Source: Brachionus plicatilis
Taxonomy: Eukaryota > Rotifera > Eurotatoria > Ploima > Brachionidae
DNA length: 64,000 nucleotides
Assembly (NCBI GenBank): GCA_010279815.1
Contig: QEOQ01000378.1
Coordinates: 745,906-809,905 of the forward strand
Direction: 5' to 3'
The position numbers and the translations under genes were made by a program. Position 1 is the first letter of the stretch. Every line of letters starts with the position of its first letter. The notes below the pieces were generated by a model. That model did not search any database, had not been told where the DNA came from, and worked only from the letters and a program-made list of their open reading frames with translations. Below, piece after piece: positions 1 through 11,830 of this stretch.

Positions 1-382
1 TTTTTTATTTTCGTTTTTATTTAATTTTAGCGTATTTAACTTTTTTTAAAATATTTTACCTTTAAATATTTTTTATCAATTTTTAATACATCGCCAAAAT
101 TGGCTCAAAATGAAATAAATAAATATTTTATTCTCAAGAAGCATTAGCTCGGTACATACACTATGTCACAAAAAGCTAGAATCAAACTTTTTTTTTCATT
201 GGAATGTCTTGTTTTTCGATTTGTCGGCCATCAAAGAAAATAAAAATCCTTTTTTGATTATTAACTCAAATATAGGAAAATAAAAATTAAAGGAAAAACA
301 GAAAAAAATCCCAAAAACGATTACTTTTGTTATTTAACAGAAAAAAAATATGACACAAAATGTAAGAATCAAAATTATTTTC

Positions 383-872
383 AAGCTTTAAAATTAACGT
401 CTTTTGCTTTTATGTAAGCGTCAACTCGTTTTTTCATTGAAGAAATCAAATTTTTACAGATTTCAGTCGTAATTTTTAACCATTCTTCATGGGGCATTTG
501 CTTTTAATGGTCCACTGAAGTTATCCTATAATTGAGCAATTTGTGGTCATTTTATACCCATAAGTTACCAATTGGATTGAAATTAGGTGATCTAGCAAAC
601 AATAGAAGAACTGTAAAATCATGCTCTCTAAACCAATTTTTTACCGAGTTGGAAGTATGTGCAGATGCGCCGTCCTGTTGGAAAATCCTTTCTTTATCTA
701 AAAAGCTGTGCCGATGGGATTAAGTTGTTTACTTGTGTTTACATGAAAACATATTGATTTTTTCTCCCGGTGTAAATTGAGAAACAACCCACTCCTTCGT
801 AAGACATGCATCCCCATATACCGATTGAGCTTCCGCCCTTCTGTACTCTTGGGACACAATTTCGTTTAGGGT
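383..872 (-). pseudogene. Tc1-type transposase relic, C-terminal two thirds
   Basis: Decayed Tc1/mariner-superfamily DDE transposase read on the minus strand. From high to low coordinate one sees a GGSSIGIWGCMSYEGVG block (about 775-845), the second catalytic motif QQDGASAHT (about 654-680), VKNWF, then SPNFNPIGNLW (about 558-590), and a C-terminal helix region ending in AKDVNFKA with a stop near 383. Spacing from the second Asp to the NPI motif is 34 residues, as in DD34E Tc1 elements, but the catalytic Glu is Gly here (NPIG instead of NPIE), so the enzyme would be dead. Stops and frame changes are present, and the segment carrying the first catalytic Asp was not found. Weak terminal-repeat-like sequences (GTCACAAAAAGCTAGAATC at about 163 and GACACAAAATGTAAGAATC at about 352) match the element's other end near 1770-1800. 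Confidence 0.85.
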
Positions 873-875
873 GAA

Positions 876-1443
876 TAGTACATATGTTCGCAAAAATTAT
901 GTTCGCAGACAAAATTATGTTCGCAGACAAAAATATGTTCGCAAAGAACAATATATGTTCGCAAAGAATAATATATGTTTGCACATATATGCGCAGCAGA
1001 AGTTACAAGAATTAGAATTCAGTAAACTTCGTACCGGTAAATTTTATAGTAAAGTTACAGATAAGGAAATTCGAATTTATCATACGTGCACATCAAATGA
1101 CAAAGATGATATTAAGGGTTTCCTAAGTGGTATGGCTCAAAATTTATGTGAATAAGGCTCTAAATAAATAATTATAGTCTTCCTTAACTTTTTTTAAAAT
1201 TTTTTTCTAATTCAATTTTTGTAATTTTTGATGTTTTTTTTATTCAATAAAATTGATCAAAAAAAGTATTTTGCTAATTTTTTATTGTTAAAATATCTTA
1301 TTTGAAAATTTTTTACGAACATAATTGTTGCAAACATATTTCTGCGAACAAAGTTCGACTCTTGCGAACATAATTGCTGCGAACATATATCTGCGAACAT
1401 AATACGACTCTTGAGAACATAATTGTTGCGAACATACGTACTA
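876..1443. mobile_element. MITE with TGTTCGCA subterminal repeats inserted in the Tc1 relic
   Basis: The two ends are inverted copies of TAGTACRTATGTTCGCAA. TATGTTCGCA-type motifs repeat about five times inward from the left end and, inverted (TGCGAACATA), about six times near the right end. If the outer TA is the target, the duplication is TA/TA (876-877 and 1442-1443). The core contains a short open stretch ending at 1155 (QKLQELEFSKLRTGKF...) that I do not recognise. It interrupts the Tc1 transposase between its helix-turn-helix part and its catalytic part. Confidence 0.7.
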
Positions 1444-1805
1444 CTGCCAGTTTAGGACGTCTCCCGCAGTTTTCAAAGTTGTTCAGAGTTGTTCCCTTGG
1501 AGATTCCGCTTGGTTGTATTTACGCATTTTTGCGAAACGACAACTAACTCAGCTATTACTCTTCCAGTTTTGTCTCAAAAAACCTATAATTTTCCATCTT
1601 CGTTGGTCGCTGACTTTTTATCGGCCTTTTTTTCTCTTTTTTTGGTAAATTTTTGGTAATCTTTTTCTATGAGATCAAGGAATAAGCTCAAATAAAAGAT
1701 AATCAAGTATTTTAGCATATTCGATTAAAAAATCAATCAAAACATCGGATATCCTTTTTTTATTTTGATTAAAAAGCTTGATTCTAACTTTTAGTGTCAA
1801 ATTTT
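1444..1805 (-). pseudogene. Tc1 element 5' end: HTH-domain remnant and terminal repeat
   Basis: Continuation of the same Tc1 copy beyond the MITE. Minus-strand reading gives fragments reminiscent of the transposase N-terminal domain (a NCGRRPKL-like stretch near 1450-1475), then noncoding 5' sequence and the terminal-repeat-like GACACTAAAAGTTAGAATCA at about 1780-1797. From about 1560 outward to inward this sequence is part of the large inverted repeat, so its mirror copy lies at about 14600-14847. Confidence 0.55.
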
Positions 1806-2009
1806 TTTTCTTCAAAAGATATTACACATTATTGAAGTTAATATATATAAGTAATAAAATAATTTTCTTATATTTTACAGTTAGGTTTAAATTTTTTCGA
1901 TAAAGTGTAAAAACAAATAAATAAACTAAATGACTGGAACAATTATATGAGAAAATAAATTCAGCTAATCCAGTTATTTTTAAATCAAATTTTCAATCAA
2001 TTAATATTA

Positions 2010-2297
2010 ATGCAGATATCAATGAGACAAATTGAGCAACACGTTGTACAGCTTAAGGTTGAAATAGCCCAAAATAACAAAAGTATTAGCAATGTTTGCA
2101 AATCAATAACAAATTATAAAGAGAAATATCAAGAGAAATATTTTTGGATTCAGGGCTTTCGAAAAAATTATTTAGGCGTTTTCGGCGCTGTTAAGGAAGT
2201 GACAAAATTGGAGGAACGTACGATGAGTTTTAAAAGCCTATTTATGGGAAAATCAAAAGAAAATTTTGTCGAACACCTAAGAATTTCGAATTCTTAA
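2010..2297 (+). CDS. 95-aa coiled-coil-like ORF in the left arm
   Basis: Small ORF of unknown function, present identically in the right arm at 14110-14397 (-). The N-terminal 40 residues (QIEQHVVQLKVEIAQNN) look helical, and a decayed relative of this same segment occurs elsewhere in each arm (around 3640-3720, minus reading QIEH-NGQLKGGIAQNN) and again at 4600-4720, so it is a repeated transposon-borne module. The rest is basic (KLEERTMSFKSLFMGKSKENF). It is probably a transposon-encoded fragment and I cannot show that it is expressed. Confidence 0.35.
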   Translation: MQISMRQIEQHVVQLKVEIAQNNKSISNVCKSITNYKEKYQEKYFWIQGFRKNYLGVFGAVKEVTKLEERTMSFKSLFMGKSKENFVEHLRISNS

Positions 2298-2674
2298 CGA
2301 AAAAAGACTTATTGACTTAAAAAAATATTGAAAATTTATATCAAATCACATGATTCATTAATTATTTAAATAAAAAAGAACATATATACCAGAAATTAAA
2401 AAGTTAAGTTAAAATTTATTTAGAGTTTTGCCAAGTTTTGTTTAAAAAAAACAAAACTCTAGTTACTTATTTGAAGCAAAAATTAAGAATCGTTGATGAT
2501 TTTTTAAAATTAAAGATTACGAGCAAAATAAAAATTTTCAAAATATATATACATTCATGTAATTTTGTATTAAAGTCAAAAACAACATTCCATTTGGATT
2601 TGGCTAAATAACAAAATCACCAATATTAACTTGGGCATAAATTTCTTACTTTTGTCTCCATTCGTTTTGCTGGT

Positions 2675-2902
2675 TTAACTTGACAAAATTTTTGTTGATA
2701 TTTCGATCTGCTCATTTGTTGATTGTTTGTTTACTTCATGCTCGATTACTCCATCAATTATTGGTTCATCATTCTGTATATCAAATATTTTTCCAAACTC
2801 GTTATTATCACTATAATCATCATCTTCATCGTTATTAATCATATCACTTGTAACGTCAACTGCATCTAATAACTTTTTTTTTGAGTTTTTGATTGGAATC
2901 AT
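2675..2902 (-). CDS. 75-aa acidic ORF in the left arm
   Basis: Unrecognised ORF starting MIPIKNSKKKLLDAVDV, followed by an Asp/Asn-rich acidic stretch (NNDEDDDYSDNNEF). An identical copy lies in the right arm (13505-13732, +) and a diverged, broken relative at about 5040-5145. It is likely a fragment of a mobile-element protein or filler. No domain is identifiable. Confidence 0.3.
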   Translation of the reverse strand: MIPIKNSKKKLLDAVDVTSDMINNDEDDDYSDNNEFGKIFDIQNDEPIIDGVIEHEVNKQSTNEQIEISTKILSS

Positions 2903-3824
2903 AACTCAAATTTTAACTAATGCATCTTTTATTTTGGTGCCTACAATGCATTGTAAAATTGGATTTTATGAATTCGACCTTGTACAATTTTTTTTTAATT
3001 TGATTTTATATTATCGGATTGGACCAAATATTCTTGGTCAAAACAAAATTTTAATTCAAATTTTATTTTTAAATTAATAATTCATTAAGAAATTTAAACA
3101 ATAGATCAACATTTCAATTGAATTAATAATTGTTTTGATTTTTATATTTATATTTATTAATTTACTGAAATATAAATTAGTAAATTTACATAATTACTTG
3201 GGGCCACCGTTATGTATTCTCACTAGAAAATATCAATGCTTAGTAATTAGTTTTCTAAATTTCAAATTAACTTGGAATGTAAATTTACTACAACATGAAT
3301 ATATTCAAATTAGATTAAAATTGAATTAATTTGTTGAAATAATAATGTTAACAAAACTAACAAGTAAAATAAAATATATAAATATAAATTTTTAAATAAC
3401 TTTTTTAAATCATTATTTTTGTTCGAAACATTAGTTAATATCTTTTCTTAATAAAAAATCTAAAAGATGGAATAAATTGAGTAATGGTTTGTGCTTTTTG
3501 ATGTTTGAACTTGGTCAACATTTCTATTTAAACTAATATTTTAAAATAAAATAGTTTATTATATTAAATTTTAATTTTTTTTGTCTGAAATAATAATGTC
3601 AACAAAACTGATGTTTGAACTTGGTCAACATTTCTATTAATATCACCGACTATGAGCTCAATATGCGCAGCTATTGTTGAACTTGACAAATACCCCTGTT
3701 ATTTTGGGCTATTCCACCCTTAAGCTGTCCATTTTAATGCTCAATTTGTCCAATCTTTATTTGCATTAATTTTAATTTATTTAAAATTTTCTATAAAATA
3801 TCATGGTTTGCTGAATTCATTTTC

Positions 3825-4080
3825 TCAAATAACAGTTAAAATTAGAAAGAAAGAATAGGACTTTTTAAATATGTCTATTGAAAGCTGATCTCTGAATGTT
3901 TCCCATAACGATCGAATATCAGATGGTTGACAATTTTCGATTATTAATACAAAAAAACTTCTCAATTCATGACCGTCTGTTTTTGTGAGACATGCTTCGT
4001 TTAAACAATCAGTCAATTGGGTGTCATTTTCAAGTAAGCCACGTTTTTTTGCTGCTTCTTGAAAAGTAATGTATTCTTTC
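3825..4080 (-). pseudogene. Helitron helicase-linker fragment (left-arm copy)
   Basis: The minus-strand reading gives ITFQEAARKRGLLEDDTQL, then LNEACLTKTDGHELRSFFVLI and CQPSDIRSLWETFRDQLS. This is the conserved block of Helitron Rep/Hel proteins that precedes the Pif1-like helicase core (TFqeAa-rGLL-D, LR-LF-iL, Lw-f-d-l). It is the mirror image of 12327-12582. No helicase Walker motifs follow, so the element is truncated here. Confidence 0.8.
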
Positions 4081-4562
4081 TAAAAAATATCCATGCTTTG
4101 TTATTAGTTTTCTAAATCTCAAATTTACTTGGAATGTAAATTTTCTATAACATGGATATATTTAATTTAAATTAAAAATTTTATAAATTGTTGAAATAAT
4201 AATTGTAGGAAACTAATATTTAAAAATAAAAAAGTTATATAAATATAAATTTTTAAATAACTTTTAAAATCCTTATTAATGTTCAAAACATCAGTTAATA
4301 TCATTTTTAAATAAGAAATCTAAAAGATGGAATGATTTGAGCAATGTTTTGTGTTTTTTGAATTGATAAAAAGTTCCAATATCATGTTCGACATTTGACC
4401 TTGGAACTTTTCATTGCTTGGTCTTTGAACATTTCAATTTCCAAAAATTTGATTAAATGAAGTTTTAACTTTGATTCAATTTTCGTTATTTTGCCAGATA
4501 TTGACTTCAAGATGAATTACATATTTTTGTCTAAATTGTTGCTTAATTTGATTTAATGATGT

Positions 4563-4806
4563 TTGAACATGGTCAACATTTCTATTAATATCACCGACTT
4601 CGAGCTCAATATGCGCAGTTTGTTGTTAAACTTGACAAATACCCCTGTTATTTTGGGCTATTCCACCCTTAAGCTGTCCATTTTAATGCTCAATTTGTCC
4701 AATCTTTATTTGCATTAATTTTAATTTATTTAAAATTTTCTATAAAATATCGTGGTTTGCTGAATTCATTTTCTCAAATAACAGTTAAAATTAGAAAAAA
4801 AGAATA
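4563..4806. repeat. Third copy of a 240-bp segment of the inverted-repeat arm
   Basis: Direct repeat of 3615-3857 (about 95% alike), including the ACCCCTGTTATTTTGGGCTA stretch and the AACAGTTAAAATTAGAAA end. It lies just inside the left arm, outside the mirrored zone, so it has no partner on the right side. It looks like a tandem-type duplication that preceded or accompanied formation of the large palindrome. Confidence 0.8.
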
Positions 4807-5039
4807 GTTTATACTTATGAATTCGTCGATGTTTAAAAAATAATGCAAAGACTTTAATATAAATTAATAATTTTATTTGAATAATTTTCTATTGACTTTT
4901 TTTTTTGTCTTTACTTAACTAATTCATTTAGATCTTTTTTATATGTGTATGACTGATTTGTTTGTAACATAATTAACTCAATTTGATAGCTTTTAAATCT
5001 AAAATTTGTGAAAAATTTAATTATCATCGTAATTGAACA

Positions 5040-5145
5040 AAATTGTAAAATTATTTTTAAAAAGATCGTTGTTAGTCATATGACTTGTAACGCGAACTAC
5101 ATAAAATAACTCTTTTTGAGTTTTTGATTGGGACCATAACTCAAC
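5040..5145. repeat. Diverged copy of the 75-aa ORF start region
   Basis: About 100 bp resemble 2811-2905 (shared TCATATSACTTGTAACG, then TTTTTGAGTTTTTGATTGG and CATAACTCAA). The reading frame is broken. It shows that the arm module exists in an older copy as well as in the two identical recent copies. Confidence 0.6.
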
Positions 5146-5149
5146 TGGG

Positions 5150-7490
5150 GCAGCTGTTGATGTAAAAGGAGTTTAAATTCCATATGCTGCCTTATATGCT
5201 GAACATTTGTAAGCTGTATGTAAAGTGTCTTCTTTACGTTACTGGAAAAACTTGACATCAATTGTCCATTTTAATGTTCACTTAATTCACGCATCCATGT
5301 TAGAAGCATTTTCTAAATATTTAAGTTTGCCCTTTCGACACTTCCTTGAGTTTATGAATGCCGTGCTCTTCCATATAATATTCTTATATTTGGCCAAATC
5401 GTTTTTGAGGCAATTTTAATTTGGTTACGGGATTCACGATAATTGTCACTTTGGAATATCAAAGGCATAAATTTTTGGAATATTTGTTTTTGGGAAGAAA
5501 AGTTGGGAGAAATTAATATATCGAGATATTAATGCATTTTCGTTTTTTTAATGCATTAAAATAATCGACTTAGAGTCTTTCAAAATGAACTTTTTAAAAG
5601 GGAAAATCTTAAAATTTTTGACAATTATTTAGACGATCAAAGGATAGAATCGTCGCCAACACTCACCTCTAGGTTTGTTGTTAACATTAATTGATTTTTT
5701 TTTTATTTTTACATTTCTAATGGTTTATAAATATTTTTGTTAAAATTATGATTGCTATTGACCCAATCAACACATTTTTCATTTTATTCAAAATTGCCAA
5801 TAATAGATGTAAAAATCTCGATATGAAATAAAATCTCTAAATAAAAATTCTTTCAAGATTTTAAAAATGCTATCAGTTTTTTTATTGCAACACTTATCGC
5901 AAAATTAGTTTCATCCGAAATAAAAAGGGATAGAATAAAATAATATGCATGAAATTAAGCGGAAAAAGCTAAGAAAAATCCAAAAACATTGTACAAATAA
6001 CTAAATGGATGGATTATATATACCAAAATTATTTTTCCAAAAATATATTATAAAATTTTTATTCATATGGATTTTTATCTGCTGATTTAGAAAAATATTA
6101 ATATAAAACTTTATTTAGTTAAAATAAAAATAAAAGAAGTTTAAATTAAAATTTATTTACAGCGGTTCAAATAAAAACGCAGCGCCAACGATCTGGCCGG
6201 TCTAATCCTGTCCGGTCTAGGCGTTCAATATTTTATTTTAGAAAAAAATTTATCAAAAATTTTGAAAAAAATTTTTTTTATCAATAATTAAAAAAAAAAG
6301 AGATAATATTTTTCATATGAGGATTTCTAAATGGGAGCTTATTATCCAAAATGAGTTCATCATTTTGAAATCTTAAAGTAAAATATTGCCAATAAGGAAA
6401 TTCTCAGGTGAAAAAAGTAAACATTTTTTCAATTTATAATAAATAATAAATAATAAGGTTCTTAATAAAATTGTATAAAATTTTGAAAGCCTAGGTCGTC
6501 CGGCAATATCTGAAATTAATTATTAATTGAATATTAATTAAATTTAATTGAATTCTAATTTATAAAAGTTAATGAACATAAATAATAAAACTTTTTATTG
6601 AAGTTTAATTAAAATAGGTATTTTGATATTCATTTCACCAATAGATATTAAGATATAGAAAGCGCTACAAGATGGCATTTTGATGGTACCTTGTCCGACT
6701 CATTTCCATCAGATATTGTCAATTCATTGTCTTTATCAAAAAAGAATGTTTCCAGCAGCTTACATTTTGCTCCAAAACAAAGAAACTTATATTTAAGCTT
6801 CTACAAGCGTAAAGTAAATTTAAGTGAGCAGTAATTATACGTTTAACGTACAGGATACACTTAAAGCGAGTTCCTCGACTTTGAGCGGGTTCCTATTTCT
6901 CTATATCTTTTAAAGCTCGATAAAAACCAAGAATTAAATTAAATTAAATTTTTTTTTTCAACAGAACCGCTTACATATGAAACCCGCTGCCAAATCAATT
7001 AGTTGAAGCAATGCTTACAGCTTTAAAGCAGTCTTGATTGCTGGATGAGCAGCAATCAATCAGATTAGCTGTCTTAGTGTGCTTTATCAGTACACTCGCA
7101 GGATATCCAGCTACAGTCAAAACGACTCCTACTACTAATACTACTTTTATCAAAAATTGAAGAAAAATCCAAAAAAATTAGTTTTTCTTCCAGATCGTCA
7201 GGTGCGATAAGACAAAACTTTTCTGAAACACATCATTTTATCTTATTTTAAACCACTAATTTTACTATTTAAAATTCAAAAGTGTTAAAAAAGTTAGTTT
7301 TGACACTTAAAAAATTCAAAGAAAAAAATTTTCCCACGGACTTAAAATATCAAACAGTAAATATCAAACACAATTTTTCACACATTTTATGCAATAATCT
7401 ATAACAATAGACAGTAATCTCAGCGTATTATTTTACTTAATTTTTTTTTCTTACTGCATCATTCAAATTAAAAAATCAACCGAAACAAAG
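5150..7490. other. AT-rich spacer inside the palindrome, no gene recognised
   Basis: Mostly low-complexity A/T. GC-richer islands at about 6165-6235 and 7005-7135 do not give a convincing reading frame. The stretch 5160-5420 has short open frames on both strands without recognisable similarity. It presumably contains the 5' noncoding part of the Helitron and older inserts. Confidence 0.4.
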
Positions 7491-7499
7491 ATTATCAAT

Positions 7500-8960
7500 T
7501 TTACGTTACAACAAATGATTAGAAGAAACGTCAACGATGGTACTAATATTAGAATTATTAGAGAACGATTGAATTGTAAGATACAGTCTCATCAAAAGAA
7601 AAAAAATTTATCCAAGAGTATGCTAAGGAAAAATTAAACATTAAACTAAACGATGATATAAATGTTAACTTTACAGACAAAAGGAACAAAAAATCAGAAG
7701 ACGAATTGCTTGCAAATCATGATTTCTCAATTTATGAGACAAATAAAGTACAACTTGACTCAACTGAGCTTGATGCTGATATTTTAAAAACAAAAAAAAA
7801 CAATTTTTTTTTATTTACTTTTTTATTTCCTTTTATAAACTTTTTAATAAATTAAAAAAAAAATCTCAGTTTTTGGCAATAAATTTTTTATTAAATTCTG
7901 AATATGTACCCTTTTAATCATATAAAAACCAAAACATATAACATCCCGGTCGAAACCCAAATCAACTTAAAAACCTCTAACAAAAAAAATTTGAAAATGA
8001 ATATCCCTCTCCTAAATTGCCTGAGAGAAAAAAAAACATCGTTAGTAACGAAAATCAAAATACCCCAGCCAATTATACTGTTAACAATTATGTAAACCAT
8101 TTTTTAACCAATCAACAAACATCAGTAAATAATGTAAATATTATTTGGAACCTTAATAATTGAATTTAATTTTACCATCAACTAATCAAACGCATACATC
8201 AAATAAACAACTTCCTCAATCACCTGTACCCACCTATCGATACCTCTAAAATGATTCACCCGTAGTTTTAAACACAGCACAGCATGTAAATTATATTTTT
8301 GAATCCAATGTTAACTTGAATATCAGCAAACCTTCTACAACCCATCAACAAAAACCAATAAATTATCAATACACACATAACTATACAATACTCCAATAAA
8401 CGAAAACAGAAACAATTTTTTAACCAATCAACAAACACCTGTAAATAATGTAAATATTGGTCGTATCCTTAAAAAAGAATTTAATTTTACTATCAACAAC
8501 TCAACATCAACTGCTCAAACATACACAACATATGAACAAATTTCCCAATCACCTGTACCAATTTATCGATTCCTCTAAAATGATTCACCCGTTGTTTTAA
8601 ACACAAGACCAACAGTGACCCATAATGAACCTTATAAACTTTCCCATCAAAACGTAAACTAAAATTTATTTTGAAAATTTTACTTTTGAAAAATATAATT
8701 GATAAATATTTAGAGCACATCAAGTCTTATCACTGTTAGAAGTTTGAACATCGAACCTAATGTTTACTCGACCACCAACAACCCTTCCACATCACATCTG
8801 AATACTGAGAATTGTTTTTCATTGATTAATCCAAAACGTTTGCCGTGTAATTGTTGAAGTTTTACTCACAAAAGAACAACACATAAAAGCTGTCCACTCT
8901 TTGGAATAAGTTCTTCGAAAAAAAGTGTAAAAAATATTTTGTTGATATCTTTATTTAGTT
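7500..8960 (+). pseudogene. Helitron N-terminal region: repeats and CxC...HxxxC zinc motif
   Basis: Decayed upstream part of the Helitron protein gene. A charged stretch is readable at 7515-7790 (QEYAKEKLNIKLNDDINVNF). Two imperfect copies of about 200 bp follow (8095-8290 and 8406-8620), each coding a Thr/Asn/Gln-rich segment (NFLTNQQTPVNNVNI, then SQSPVP-YRFL). At about 8839-8905 the reading LPCNC-SFTHKRTTHKSCPLF, with one internal stop, is the zinc-binding C-x-C, H, H-x2-C-P-L motif often found upstream of the Rep domain in animal Helitrons. An acceptor-like TTATTTTAG at 9119-9127 suggests an intron before the next coding block. Confidence 0.65.
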
Positions 8961-9124
8961 GTATTGACCATTAAATTTATTTCAAAAGAATGTCCAAAAT
9001 ATAGATATAGATGAAATAATTGATAACTCAAACAGAGACTTTAATCAGACCAACTGAAACTATTACACAGTAAATGACTTTTTCAAGTTTTTTTATTTAT
9101 GAGCCAATAATTTTTTTTTTATTT

Positions 9125-11545
9125 TAGTAACAAAAAATCTATGAATCATTTAATTGCGAGAAAAGAATACCGACTTCAAAATATTCGAGGAAAATACATT
9201 GATCGAGACATTAAATCAGTTAATTTTGGTTGTATACTACCAAAGAGAAGTTATCGATGTCCGAATTGTTCAGCTTTAATGTGGTTAGAGGAAAACACAG
9301 CTGGAACTGAAAAATCACCTATTTTTGGTTTCTGTTGTGTTAAAGGGACTGTTTGTTTACTAACTCAAACTCCTTTACCTGAGTATCTTTCAATCTTTTG
9401 ACCAGCTCATCTTTAGAATCTCAAAATTTTCGAAAATCAATCCGCTTAAACAATAAGATACTTTCGTTTAATCTATTAACACCTATTATAATCAAGATTT
9501 AATGCGAGCTACATCAGGCGTTTACACATATAGAATTAGAGGTGAAGTAAACCAATTAATTAGTAACTTCAAACCTGACGATTCCAACCAACCACCACTT
9601 TCTCAAATTTATTTGTACGACCCGGGGTTTCAATTAGAATATCGAGCAAATAAATTAAAATCGATACCAGATATCAAAATTTTAAATAATTTACAAAATA
9701 TTCTTCAACAAAATCCATATGTAAACATTTATCAACAACTGGGAAAAAGACTTAAAAAAGACCCTACACTTGACCTTAAAATTGTTTTAAAAAAAAATGT
9801 TACAAAAAATAAACGATACAATTTAGCAACAGCTCAAGAAAGCGCTGTGCTAATTCCAAATGACGAGAACAAAAGCATAAGCAACGATTTAGAAGTTCAT
9901 GGTAAAGATGGAGCAATTAAACGAGTCAATGAGAAATACGGCTATTCAGACCCTCTTCACTAGGTATTAATGTTCCCTCAAGGTGAACAGGGCTGGGAAA
10001 TAGAGACTTCCCAAAAAAAACCAACAAGAAATCTAAAAAATTTCGGATAATGATGATGAATATGATGATCTAAGCAATGAATCAATAAAGTCTAATAACA
10101 AATACGTCACAGCTATGCAGTACTATGCATATCAACTAAATGATAGACCAAGTATGTTCGAATCTTTAATATGCAAGATCCTTAAATTTTTAACATTTTT
10201 TTATCTTTAAAGATGCTAATTTGACTCTATTTGGTCGACTATTGCATCAATATATTGTTGAACAATATGTTGGTAAAGTTGAAGCAGGTCGACTCAATTA
10301 TTTAAAGTTCAATCAAAAAAATATACGATTTGAATTGTATCAGGGGATGATTGATTCATTAATTAAAGACGATATCCCCAATCCAGAAAATATTGGAAAA
10401 AAAGTAATCCTTTCATCTTCTTTTATCGGAGGTCCACGCGACATGAATCAACTTTATCACGATTCAATGTCAGTGGTCCGAGCTTATGGTAAACCGGACC
10501 TTTTCATTACCATGACGTGTAATCCTAACTGGCCCGAAATCAAGAAATAACTTCTTGAATTCCAAACACCCAATGACCGACCTGATTCATTAGTTCGTGT
10601 TTTTTGATCAAAACTTAAGATGCTTATAGACAATTTAACCAAAAACAATTTTCTCGGTCGTACTATTGGTCACATCTATGTAGTTGAATTTCAAAAAAGA
10701 GGCTTGCCTCACGCCCATATTTTGATAATTCTTCACCCTGACGCCATAATTAGGACAGCTGAACAAGTAAAGTATCAAACAGTATCAGCTTAAGTACCTG
10801 ACAAAGAAAAATATCCAACCTTACATAGGATTGTAAAATTATGTATAATGCATGGCCCATGAGGGGAAGCAAATCTAAATTCACCGTGTTTGGTTGATGG
10901 TGTTTGTAGTAAAAATTTTCAAAAGGATTATGCTGAGAAAACTATTTATTCAAACAGCACATATCCAATTTTCAAACGGAGTATTTCTAATTTAGAAAAT
11001 AAAAGGGTAGTTCCATACAACGCCTATCTATCAACTAAGTATAACTGTCACATAAACGTTGAAGTCTGTAACGCTGTAACTGCTTTTAAGTGCTTTTACA
11101 AATACGTTTACAAAGGTAATAAATTCTTCTTTAAAATACGAGTTTTATTAAAAGAAATCAGATTGTTTTGTATTCTAAAGGAAATGATAGCTCATTGGCA
11201 GAAATCGTTTATAATCTTGATGGTCAATCACAGAATCCTAAGCCAGTCGATGAAATCTTAAAATTCAAAGACATGAGATATATTAGCGCATGCAAAGCTA
11301 TCTGGAGAATGGCTTAACTTCCCATTACCAAACGTCTGCCTATTCATTTAGAAAATAAACAGGCATGTTATTTGACTCAACAAAAAATTTAGAAGAAATT
11401 ATAGAGTCGTGTGGTGACTCAGAACTGATAGCCTTTTTTCCAATAAATCAAGAAGACCATAAAGCTTATAGCTATTATTATTATGAAATTCTCAAATACT
11501 ATACATTTAACAAAAAAGAAAAGGAATGGAAAGCAAGAGCAAAGT
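9125..11545 (+). pseudogene. Helitron Rep (Helitron_like_N / HUH) region
   Basis: Rolling-circle transposon replicase, broken by stops. Blocks in order are: the Cys cluster YRCPNCSALMWLEEN...FCCVKG (about 9250-9350); HGqiyHriG-like AtSGVYTYRIRGEV plus QIYLYDPG (9502-9640); PLHYVLMFPQGEQGW (9950-10000); MQYYAYQLNDRP (10118-10150), followed by a likely 61-bp GT-AG intron (about 10151-10211) that rejoins in phase to NLTLFGRLLHQYIVEQYVG; LSSSFIGGPRDM and FITMTCNPNWPEI (10410-10545); the HUH motif RGLPHAHILIIL (10700-10735); SPCLVDGVCSKNF; and FYKYVYKGN (11090-11120). A TGA inside the GPCG motif (about 10859) and other stops show it is inactive. Confidence 0.92.
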
Positions 11546-11830
11546 AAAGACGAACTTTTTAGAATTTACTTTTATTTCATTTAAAGGTTTATGTAATTTT
11601 TTTAAGGCCAAATGAAGTCGTAATTGGTCGTATTTATTTTGTTCAACCTTTAGAGATAGAACGTTATTCATTAAAACTTTTGTTTCTTTATACTAAAGAA
11701 CCTAAGTCGTATGAAGACTTAAAGATGGTAAACGATTCTGTTTGTGTAACTTTTCAAGTAGCAGCAAAAACTTCATTAAATCAAAATCAGCAACAATTTA
11801 GACAAGTACAATTTAATATAATGTCACTAT
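11546..11830 (+). pseudogene. Helitron linker after Rep, first version
   Basis: After a likely intron (donor at about 11544, acceptor TTTTTTAAG at about 11606) the frame continues PNEVVIGRIYFVQPLEIERY, LLFLYTKEPKSYEDLKMV and VCVTFQVAAKTS. This matches the conserved Helitron stretch between Rep and helicase. The TFqvAA block at its end recurs as TFQEAARKRGLL at 12345. The gene is therefore interrupted just here by about 570 bp that belong to the inverted-repeat arm and a coiled-coil-like reading (LNQNQQQFRQVQ). Confidence 0.75.

Larger units (their letters stand above)
1560..4532. repeat. Left arm of a large inverted repeat (~2.97 kb)
   Basis: Every base x in this arm pairs with base 16407-x in the right arm (11875-14847). 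Five ORFs (95, 75, 64, 62 and 63 aa) are identical in both arms, so divergence is close to zero apart from a few differences, for example near 1806-1815 and 4100. The spacer is about 7.3 kb. From outside to inside the arm contains the Tc1 5' end, a 95-aa ORF, a 75-aa ORF on the opposite strand, AT-rich filler, a Helitron helicase-linker fragment and a coiled-coil-like coding relic. Such identity implies a very recent inverted duplication, continuing gene conversion, or an assembly palindrome. Confidence 0.9.

Noticed and set aside
885..1440. Regular TGTTCGCA repeats as a CRISPR-like array
   Set aside because: Spacing is irregular, the motif is inverted between the ends, and the setting is a eukaryotic MITE.
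2889..3329. 62- and 64-aa ORFs repeated in both palindrome arms
   Set aside because: Low-complexity AT-rich translations (runs of F, I, L, N). Their identity in both arms only reflects the duplication.
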